Below, in pieces: positions 1 through 5,478 of a stretch of 21,200 nucleotides of DNA. The stretch lies in contig JBEKKH010000051.1 of the NCBI GenBank assembly GCA_050010815.1, forward strand, positions 1 through 21,200, given 5' to 3'. The stretch comes from Palsa-504 sp050010815 (GTDB taxonomy: Bacteria; Actinomycetota; Actinomycetes; Streptosporangiales; Streptosporangiaceae). Positions within the stretch are counted from its first letter, which is position 1, and each line of letters opens with the position of its first letter. Below the pieces are notes generated by a model. That model made no database searches, was not told where the DNA came from, and worked only from the letters and a program-made list of their open reading frames with translations. The position numbers were made by a program, and so were the translations under genes.

Positions 1-135
1 GGCATGGCCGAGGACGAGGCGATGGCCACCATCGTCCGCGGGTTCGTCGAGCCCATCGCGCGCGAGCTGCCGATGGAGTACGCGCTCGAGCTGAACCGGC
101 TGATCGAACTGCAGATGGAGGGGGCGGTCGGCTGA
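1..135 (+). CDS. sufB: SufB C-terminal fragment (Fe-S scaffold)
   Basis: Only the last 44 codons are in the window, open from base 1 to TGA at 133-135. The tail contains 'ATIVRGFVEPIARELPMEYA' and 'ELNRLIELQMEGAVG', the characteristic C-terminal end of SufB, the scaffold subunit of the SufBC2D complex on which Fe-S clusters are built in the cytoplasm. The catalytic and core beta-helix parts lie outside the window, so nothing can be said about them. The stop overlaps the sufD start by one base (TGATG), and the sufD ribosome binding site lies inside this gene's end. Identity is further supported by sufD, sufC, sufS and sufU directly downstream. Confidence 0.93.
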   Translation, partial: GMAEDEAMATIVRGFVEPIARELPMEYALELNRLIELQMEGAVG

Positions 136-1298
136 TGTCGGCAGGACTTCAGGGGGCCGTTGAGTCTGCTCCCGTGAGCAGGCTGCATGAGCACAGGTCC
201 TATGACCCGGCGGATTTCGCCGTGCCCACCGGCCGCGAGGAAGAGTGGCGGTTCACTCCGCTGCGCCGACTGCGCGGCCTGCACGGCGACGCCCCGCTGC
301 CCGTCGCCAAGGTGACCGTGGATGTCGATCCGGCTCCGGAGGTCAAGACCTTTACGGCCGAACGGTCCAGCGCTCAACTGGCCCGCACCTTTATCCCGGC
401 CGACCGGGTGAGCGCCCGCGCGTATGCGTCCTTCGACGAGGCGACCGTGATCATGGTGCCGGCGGAGGCGCAGGCATCACGGGCCACCATCGTCACCGTG
501 ACCGGCGAGGGTACCGACGGCGCCGGGTTCGGGCACCTGCTCGTGCGGGCCGAGCCGAACTCCCGGGCCGTGGTCGTGCTCGACTACCGCGGCAGCGCCA
601 CGTACGCGGACAACGTCGAGATCGTGGTGGGCGACGGCGCTGCGCTGTCGGTGGTCAGCCTGCAGGACTGGGCCGATGACACGGTCCACCTCTCGCAGCA
701 CTACGCCACCCTCGGCCGGGACGCCAAGCTGCGCCACACCGCGGTCACGCTGGGCGGGTCCGTCGTCCGGCTGGCGCCGACGGTCCGCTACGCCGGTCCC
801 GGCGGCGACGCCGAGCTGACCGGGCTGTACTTCGCCGACGCCGGGCAGCACCTGGAACACAGGCTGTTCGTCGACCACGATGTGCCGCGCTGCCGCAGCC
901 GGGTCACCTACAAGGGTGCGCTGCAGGGCGAGCAGGCGCACGCGGTCTGGATCGGCGACGTGCTGATCAGGCCGGAGGCCACCGGTACCGATACCTATGA
1001 GTACAACAGAAACCTGGTGCTGACCGACGGCACCAGGGTTGATTCTGTGCCGAACCTGGAGATCCTCACCGGCGAGATCGTCGGTGCCGGGCACGCGAGC
1101 GCCAGCGGCCGGCTCGAGGAACACCACCTGTTTTACCTGATGGCGCGGGGTATCCCCTTCGAAGAAGCCCGCCGGCTGGTCATCCGCGGGTTCTTCGGCC
1201 AGCTCATCGACACCATTGAGGTGCCTGAGCTGCGGGAGCGGATCTCTGCGGCCATCGAGGGGGAGCTGACCAAGTCGTTGCCCGCAGAGGCCCAGTGA
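135..1298 (+). CDS. sufD: SufD, Fe-S cluster assembly protein
   Basis: The 387-residue protein is the paralogous partner of SufB in the SufBC2D scaffold complex, which receives sulfur from SufS/SufU and uses SufC ATPase activity. The N-terminal third is the variable helical part. The SufB/SufD right-handed beta-helix core follows, and the C-terminal hallmark lies at about 293-354, including 'NLVLTDGTRVDSVPNLEI', 'GAGHASASGRLEEHHLFYL' and 'ARRLVIRGFFGQLID'. His320 sits at the position where SufD usually has a conserved His and SufB a Cys. Length is normal for the actinobacterial family. ATG at 135 overlaps the sufB stop, with GGAGGGG at 117-123 as ribosome binding site. It is probably translationally coupled to sufB and to the next gene, whose ATG overlaps the stop at 1298. 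Confidence 0.96.
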   Translation: MSAGLQGAVESAPVSRLHEHRSYDPADFAVPTGREEEWRFTPLRRLRGLHGDAPLPVAKVTVDVDPAPEVKTFTAERSSAQLARTFIPADRVSARAYASFDEATVIMVPAEAQASRATIVTVTGEGTDGAGFGHLLVRAEPNSRAVVVLDYRGSATYADNVEIVVGDGAALSVVSLQDWADDTVHLSQHYATLGRDAKLRHTAVTLGGSVVRLAPTVRYAGPGGDAELTGLYFADAGQHLEHRLFVDHDVPRCRSRVTYKGALQGEQAHAVWIGDVLIRPEATGTDTYEYNRNLVLTDGTRVDSVPNLEILTGEIVGAGHASASGRLEEHHLFYLMARGIPFEEARRLVIRGFFGQLIDTIEVPELRERISAAIEGELTKSLPAEAQ

Positions 1299-1636
1299 TG
1301 AGCGAGGACCAGCAGTTCACCCGGGCCTGTGCGCTGTCGGAGGTCCCGGCCGAGGGCGCGATAGGCGTGGAGGTCGCGGGCGAGCCGGTCGCCGTGGTCC
1401 GGGCCGAAGGCACGGTGTACGCGATCCGCGACGTGTGCTCGCACGCCGAGGTGCCGTTGTCCGAGGGTGAGGTCTACGACCACACGATCGAGTGCTGGCT
1501 GCATGGATCGTGCTTTGACCTGCGGAGCGGCAAGCCCACCGGGTACCCGGCCACCGAGGCGGTACCCGTTTATCCAGTCAAGATCGAAGGCGACGACGTC
1601 TACGTCGCGCTCACCATAAGCAACAAGGAGTCATAG
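1298..1636 (+). CDS. Rieske-type [2Fe-2S] ferredoxin in the SUF operon
   Basis: This 112-residue, single-domain Rieske protein shows both cluster-binding motifs: C47-S-H49 ('VCSHAEVPLSEG') and C66-W-L-H69 ('ECWLHGSCFD'). These two Cys and two His residues would bind one [2Fe-2S] cluster. There is no membrane segment or signal peptide, so it is a soluble, bacterial-ferredoxin-type (NirD/BphF-like) Rieske protein. Such a gene sits between sufD and sufC in many actinobacterial SUF operons. Its exact job is not established; electron supply to cluster assembly or to SufS/SufU chemistry is an inference from context. I chose ATG at 1298 (TGATG overlap with sufD, AGAGG at 1286-1290); a GTG one codon upstream at 1295 is also possible. 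The stop overlaps the sufC GTG. Confidence 0.93.
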   Translation: MSEDQQFTRACALSEVPAEGAIGVEVAGEPVAVVRAEGTVYAIRDVCSHAEVPLSEGEVYDHTIECWLHGSCFDLRSGKPTGYPATEAVPVYPVKIEGDDVYVALTISNKES

Positions 1637-2412
1637 TGGCCACCCTCGAGATCCGCGACCTGCACGTCAGCGTGGAAGGCGCTGCTACCTCAGGCGGGGT
1701 AGGGGCGCACCAGGAGATCTTGCGCGGCGTGGATCTGACCGTCCGCGACGGCGAGACGCACGCGATCATGGGGCCGAACGGGTCGGGTAAATCCACCCTG
1801 GCCTACGCCATCGCCGGTCACCCGAAATACCTGGTGACGAAGGGCAGCGTCACGCTGGACGGCGAAGACGTGCTGGCCATGACCGTGGACGCGCGCGCCA
1901 GGGCCGGCCTGTTCCTGGCCATGCAGTACCCCGTCGAGGTGCCGGGCGTGTCGGTGTCGAACTTCCTGCGCACCGCGGTCACGGCCGTCCGGGGCCAGGC
2001 GCCGAAACTGCGCGACTTCGTCAAGGAACAGCGTGCTGCGATGGCCGCGCTGTCCATCGACCCGGCCTTCGCCGAGCGCAGCCTGAACGAGGGGTTCTCC
2101 GGCGGGGAGAAGAAGCGGCACGAGATCTTGCAGCTTGAGCTGCTCAACCCCAAGTTCGCGATCCTGGACGAGACCGACTCGGGCCTGGATATCGACGCGC
2201 TGAAGATCGTGTCGGAGGGCGTCAACCGGTTCCGCGGGCAGCCCGGGCACGCGATGATGCTGATCACTCACTACACCCGGATCCTGCAGTACGTGAAGCC
2301 GGACTTCGTGCACGTGTTCGTGGCCGGGCGGATGGTGGCCGAGGGCGGACCCGAGCTGGCCGATCAGCTGGAGAGCGAAGGGTACGAGAAGTTCATCGGA
2401 GTGCCGGCATGA
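1636..2412 (+). CDS. sufC: SufC, ATPase of the SufBCD complex
   Basis: This 258-residue ABC-type ATPase energises Fe-S assembly on SufB/SufD in the cytoplasm and is not a transporter. Motifs: Walker A GPNGSGKST (46-54), Q-loop Gln97 in 'LAMQYPVEVPGV', signature FSGGEKKR (154-161), Walker B with 'FAILDETDSGLD' (174-185) and H-loop His212. The 'DETDSGLDIDALK' stretch and 'FSGGEKKRHEILQ' are SufC-specific variants. Residues about 15-27 form a short glycine/alanine-rich insertion before the first core strand. GTG at 1636 overlaps the upstream TAG, with AAGGAG at 1625-1630 as ribosome binding site. The stop overlaps the sufS ATG (ATGA at 2409-2412). Confidence 0.97.
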   Translation: MATLEIRDLHVSVEGAATSGGVGAHQEILRGVDLTVRDGETHAIMGPNGSGKSTLAYAIAGHPKYLVTKGSVTLDGEDVLAMTVDARARAGLFLAMQYPVEVPGVSVSNFLRTAVTAVRGQAPKLRDFVKEQRAAMAALSIDPAFAERSLNEGFSGGEKKRHEILQLELLNPKFAILDETDSGLDIDALKIVSEGVNRFRGQPGHAMMLITHYTRILQYVKPDFVHVFVAGRMVAEGGPELADQLESEGYEKFIGVPA

Positions 2413-3710
2413 CCGGTCATCCGGCGCACCTCGACACAGCTGCTCATCTTGACACAGCTGCTCCTCTTGACACAGAGGCGATTCGGGCCGACTTTCCCGC
2501 GCTGGCCAGGACGGTGCGTAACGACAAGCCCCTGATCTACCTGGACTCCGGGGCGACCTCGCAGAAGCCGGTGCAGGTGCTCGACGCCGAGCGCGAGTTC
2601 TATGAGCGGCACAACGCGGCCGCGCACCGCGGCACCCACCTGCTCGGCGAGGAAGCCACCGACGTGTACGAGGGCGCGCGGGCCAAGGTCGCCGCGTTCA
2701 TCGGCGCGGACCCAGGCGAGGTGGTGTTCACCAAGAACGCCACCGAGGCCATCAACCTGGTCGCCTACGCGATGAGCAACGCCAGTACTGGCCGGTTCCA
2801 TGTGCAGCCCGGGGACGAGATCCTCATCACCGAGATGGAGCATCATGCCAACCTCGTCCCGTGGCAGCAGCTCTGCGAGCGGACCGGTGCCACGCTCCGC
2901 TGGCTGGCCGTCACCCCCGAGGGCCGGCTCGACCTGGACCACCTGGACGACCTGATCACCGAGCGCACGAAGATCGTCGCGGTGACCCAGCAGTCGAACG
3001 TCACCGGCACCAACCCGCCGGTCGCCGAGATCGCCCGGGCGGCTCATGACAAGGGCGCGCTCGTGCTGGTCGACGCGGCTCAGTCGGTGCCGCATCAGCC
3101 GGTTGACGTGTCCGTGCTCGGCGTGGACTTCCTGGTTTTCTCCTCCCACAAGATGCTCGGCCCCTACGGGATCGGCGTGCTGTTCGGCCGCGCCGAGCTG
3201 CTCGCGGAAATGCCGCCGTTCCTGACCGGCGGGTCGATGATCGAAGTGGTCCGGATGGAAGGCAGCACGTTCCTGCCGCCGCCGCAGCGGTTCGAGCCGG
3301 GGGTACCCGCCGTGGCCGAGGCCGCCGGCCTGGGCGCGGCCGTCGACTACCTCACCGGCCTGGGCATGGGCAACGTGGCCGCGCACGAGGAGTCGCTCAC
3401 CGCGCACGCGCTCGACGTCCTGCGCGACAATCCCGGCGTGCGCATCCTGGGACCCGACACCACCAAGGACCGGGGCGGCTCGGTCGCCTTCGAAGTCGAG
3501 GGTGTGCATCCGCACGACGTCGGCCAGGTCCTCGACGAGCTGGGCATCGCGGTCCGCACCGGCCACCACTGCGCCTGGCCGCTGCACCGTGCGCTGGGCG
3601 TACAGGCCAGCACGCGCGCGACCTTCTACGTGTACAACACGCACGCCGAGGTGGACGAGCTCGCCGACGGCATCCGCTACGCTCAGCGCTTCTTCGGCGT
3701 CCGGTCCTAG
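2409..3710 (+). CDS. sufS: SufS, group II cysteine desulfurase
   Basis: The 433-residue PLP enzyme removes sulfur from L-cysteine, giving alanine and an enzyme persulfide that is passed to SufU. Visible residues: the PLP-binding lysine K248 in 'FSSHKMLGPYG', the His145-His146 pair in 'TEMEHHANLVPW', D222/Q225 in 'VDAAQSVPH', and catalytic C388 in 'TGHHCAWPL'. The 'RTGHHCA' loop is that of group II (SufS/SufU-partnered) desulfurases. The core starts near residue 23 ('AIRADFPALAR'). The first about 22 residues are an extension built from a six-residue repeat (HLDTAA, HLDTAA, PLDTEA). ATG at 2409 overlaps the sufC stop, with GGAG at 2398-2401. The adjacent sufU matches the desulfurase type. Confidence 0.97.
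   Translation: MTGHPAHLDTAAHLDTAAPLDTEAIRADFPALARTVRNDKPLIYLDSGATSQKPVQVLDAEREFYERHNAAAHRGTHLLGEEATDVYEGARAKVAAFIGADPGEVVFTKNATEAINLVAYAMSNASTGRFHVQPGDEILITEMEHHANLVPWQQLCERTGATLRWLAVTPEGRLDLDHLDDLITERTKIVAVTQQSNVTGTNPPVAEIARAAHDKGALVLVDAAQSVPHQPVDVSVLGVDFLVFSSHKMLGPYGIGVLFGRAELLAEMPPFLTGGSMIEVVRMEGSTFLPPPQRFEPGVPAVAEAAGLGAAVDYLTGLGMGNVAAHEESLTAHALDVLRDNPGVRILGPDTTKDRGGSVAFEVEGVHPHDVGQVLDELGIAVRTGHHCAWPLHRALGVQASTRATFYVYNTHAEVDELADGIRYAQRFFGVRS
2427..2480 (+). repeat. 18-bp tandem repeat, three copies, in the sufS 5' end
   Basis: Three head-to-tail 18-bp units lie at 2427-2444, 2445-2462 and 2463-2480. The first two differ at two positions, and the third diverges at its last bases and its first codon. 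They encode HLDTAA-HLDTAA-PLDTEA in frame. Units 2 and 3 contain TTGACA, which resembles a -35 element, but no matching -10 follows. A slippage-generated coding repeat is the simplest reading. Confidence 0.9.
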
Positions 3711-3756
3711 GATCGCCGGGATGACGGCGCCCGCGTCAGGTGTTAGCAGGGGTGTG

Positions 3757-4230
3757 ATGCAACTCGAGTCCATGTACCAGGAGATCATCCTGGATCATTA
3801 CCGCAACCCGCACCACAAGGGCCTGCGGGATCCCTTCGGCGCTGAAGTACATCATGTCAACCCGGTCTGCGGCGACGAGATAACGATGCGGGTATCGCTC
3901 AAGGACGTCGGCGGTGAGCCGGTCGTCGAGGATGTGTCGTACGACTCGCTCGGCTGCTCGATCAGCCAGGCCAGCGCATCGGTGATGAGCGATCTCGTCA
4001 TCGGCAAGCCGGTGGCCGACGCCATGGCCATCAGCCAGGCGTTCCTGCAGCTCATGCAGTCCAAGGGTTCCCGGGATGCTGGGGTCGAGGACGCACCCGA
4101 TGAAGACATGCTCGAGGACGCGGTGGCCTTTGCCGGCGTGTCGAAGTACCCGGCCAGGATCAAGTGCGCGCTGCTCGGCTGGATGGCATGGAAAGACGCG
4201 ACCGCACAGGCCATGGAGGCAGCACAATGA
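3757..4230 (+). CDS. sufU: SufU, Zn-dependent sulfurtransferase partner of SufS
   Basis: The 157-residue protein has the IscU/NifU-N fold with the SufU-specific insertion between its second and third ligand Cys. SufU takes persulfide sulfur from SufS and passes it to the SufBCD scaffold. Likely zinc ligands, by position, are C38 and D40 ('NPVCGDEITM'), C67 ('LGCSISQAS') and C137 ('ARIKCALLGW'). The insertion is the segment around 80-125. I chose ATG at 3757 (MQLESMYQ) because family members begin with this MYQEIILDHY-type start and AGGGG lies at 3748-3752. In-frame ATG 3721 and GTG 3754 are alternatives; the first would add 12 residues with no family resemblance. The stop overlaps the next gene's ATG (ATGA). 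There is a 46-bp gap to sufS. Confidence 0.94.
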   Translation: MQLESMYQEIILDHYRNPHHKGLRDPFGAEVHHVNPVCGDEITMRVSLKDVGGEPVVEDVSYDSLGCSISQASASVMSDLVIGKPVADAMAISQAFLQLMQSKGSRDAGVEDAPDEDMLEDAVAFAGVSKYPARIKCALLGWMAWKDATAQAMEAAQ

Positions 4231-4622
4231 CGGAGAATACGACCGCGGATCCCGCGGTGATAAACAATGCGGACCCGGTGGCGCCAGAGGACGCCGGCGT
4301 CCCCGCAGAGCTCACGTCGGAGCAGGAGGACGTGCTGGAGGCGCTGCGGGACGTGGTGGACCCCGAACTCGGGATCAACGTGGTGGACCTCGGCCTGATC
4401 TACGGCGTTGACGTCGATGCTGACCGGATCGCCACCATCGACATGACCCTGACCAGCGCCGCGTGCCCGCTCACCGACGTGATCGAAGACCAGGCCCGCG
4501 AGGCGCTCGAGGGTGTGGTCGCGGATTTCCGCATCAACTGGGTGTGGATGCCGCCGTGGGGTCCGGAGAGCATTACCGACGACGGGCGCGAGCAGCTGCG
4601 CGCCCTTGGCTTCAACATCTAG
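4227..4622 (+). CDS. sufT: SufT-like DUF59/MIP18 family protein
   Basis: The 131-residue protein has a single DUF59 (MIP18/PaaD-like) domain. Hallmarks are 'DPELGINVVDLGLIYG' (46-60) and the conserved Cys80 in 'TSAACPLTD', followed by 'WMPPWGPESITDDGR'. SufT-type proteins are implicated in maturation of Fe-S proteins downstream of SUF assembly, probably through cluster carriage by the conserved Cys; the exact reaction is not settled. The first about 30 residues are a low-complexity, Ala/Asp-rich leader not typical of the domain. ATG at 4227 overlaps the sufU stop, with GGAGG at 4215-4219 seven bases upstream. It is the last gene of the tightly overlapping SUF block; the next gene starts 20 bp later. 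Confidence 0.93.
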   Translation: MTENTTADPAVINNADPVAPEDAGVPAELTSEQEDVLEALRDVVDPELGINVVDLGLIYGVDVDADRIATIDMTLTSAACPLTDVIEDQAREALEGVVADFRINWVWMPPWGPESITDDGREQLRALGFNI

Positions 4623-4642
4623 GCCGCGTTCGTCCTTAGGTA

Positions 4643-5392
4643 ATGAAGAAACCTGCCGCGGGTGGCGGCTGCTGGGTGGACGTCTCACCCGAGCGCCTGG
4701 TGTCCTGGATCGTCACGTTCGCCCGGCGGCACGGCGCCGGTCTGGTCGCACACGGTGACGCCAACGGGCTCCTGACGTTCACGGCCGCCGACGGTGCCAC
4801 CGCCGAATGCCATCCGCCCTTCCCTGGGCCGCCCTTCCCTGGGCTGCCCTTCCCTACCGGGGCGGGGACCGGCACCCCGGTGCCCGACCCGGAGGCGGCG
4901 GCGGCGGCGATGGCGAAGCAGGCCGCGGCCGACCGGACCGTGGGTGTCCTGCTGGTCCGGCTGGGGGGTTATGCGGTGGGCGTCTTCGCCGGCTCGCCGC
5001 CTCAGCTGGTGAGCTCGAAGACCGGAAGCAGGCCGGTGCACGGCCGGAGCGCGGCGGGCGGCTGGTCTCAGCACCGCTTTGCCCGGCGCCGGGAGAACCA
5101 GGCCGCGACCGCGCTGCGCGCGGCGGCGGACGCCGCGGCGGGGATATTCGACCGCTACGGCGCGGATGGGCTGGATGCCGTGGTGCTCGGCGGGGATAAG
5201 CGGTCGGCGGCCGGACTGCGCGGCGACACCCGGCTGGCGCCCTACCTGGAGCGCGCCGTGGACCGGTTCCTCACCGTCCCTGACCCGCGGCTGGCCGTGC
5301 TCAAGGAGGTGCCGCGCGAATTCGGCGCGATCCGCATCCGGCTGACCGAGCCAGAACAGAATGGCCTCCCGCGCCCTGACCAAGTAAACTAA
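4643..5392 (+). CDS. acVLRF1-type peptidyl-tRNA hydrolase (Vms1-like release factor)
   Basis: This 249-residue protein resembles actinobacterial Vms1-like release factors, members of the eRF1 domain-2 / VLRF1 superfamily. They hydrolyse peptidyl-tRNA on obstructed ribosomes, like eukaryotic Vms1/ANKZF1. The active-loop signature is G139-G-W-S-Q143, with Q143 in the place of the catalytic Gln, followed by 'HRFARRRENQ' (144-153) for RNA contact. The N-terminus 'PAAGGGCWVDVSPERLVSW' supports the ATG at 4643, although its ribosome binding site is weak (AGG only). The C-terminal half ('DAVVLGGDK', 'RFLTVPDPR') continues the alpha/beta fold. An in-frame FPG-rich repeat lies at 58-72. It starts 20 bp after sufT, so it may be co-transcribed with the SUF genes; an ABC-F gene follows. 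Confidence 0.85.
   Translation: MKKPAAGGGCWVDVSPERLVSWIVTFARRHGAGLVAHGDANGLLTFTAADGATAECHPPFPGPPFPGLPFPTGAGTGTPVPDPEAAAAAMAKQAAADRTVGVLLVRLGGYAVGVFAGSPPQLVSSKTGSRPVHGRSAAGGWSQHRFARRRENQAATALRAAADAAAGIFDRYGADGLDAVVLGGDKRSAAGLRGDTRLAPYLERAVDRFLTVPDPRLAVLKEVPREFGAIRIRLTEPEQNGLPRPDQVN
4816..4860 (+). repeat. 15-bp tandem repeat encoding PPFPG units
   Basis: Units at 4816-4830 and 4831-4845 are identical except for the last base. A third, partial unit follows at 4846-4860 and diverges after nine or ten bases. In the reading frame they give PPFPG-PPFPG-LPFPT, a proline-rich insert between the N-terminal part of the release factor and the acidic/alanine linker before 'TVGVLLVRLGGYAVGV'. It is probably a surface loop whose copy number can vary by slippage. 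Confidence 0.88.
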
Positions 5393-5408
5393 CTGGTGTG
5401 CTGCCAAC

Positions 5409-5459
5409 GACGGACTAAAGACACGCCCCAGGGGAGAGTTCTGTCCGTTTCCGTCCGTC
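5409..5459 (+). promoter_or_regulatory. Alternative inverted repeats in the ABC-F leader
   Basis: The 86-bp gap before the ABC-F gene contains GACGGAC at 5409-5415, which can pair with GTCCGTC at 5453-5459. Alternatively ACGGAC (5410-5415) can pair with GTCCGT at 5443-5448. The two pairings are mutually exclusive, and both leave the ribosome binding site AGGAG (5464-5468) free. A short CCCC/GGGG hairpin (about 5426-5434) lies in the loop. This could be a leader switch or chance in GC-rich sequence; no U-tract is present. Confidence 0.3.
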
Positions 5460-5478
5460 CCGCAGGAGCAGCAAAATC

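Noticed and set aside
2449..2472. Two TTGACA hexamers inside sufS as internal promoter -35 elements
   Set aside because: They are part of the coding tandem repeat, and no -10-like hexamer lies 16-19 bp downstream of either copy.
3502..3756. An N-terminal extension of SufU reaching back into sufS
   Set aside because: The upstream residues are Arg/Thr-rich out-of-frame translation of sufS. Family resemblance begins at MQLESMYQ (3757).
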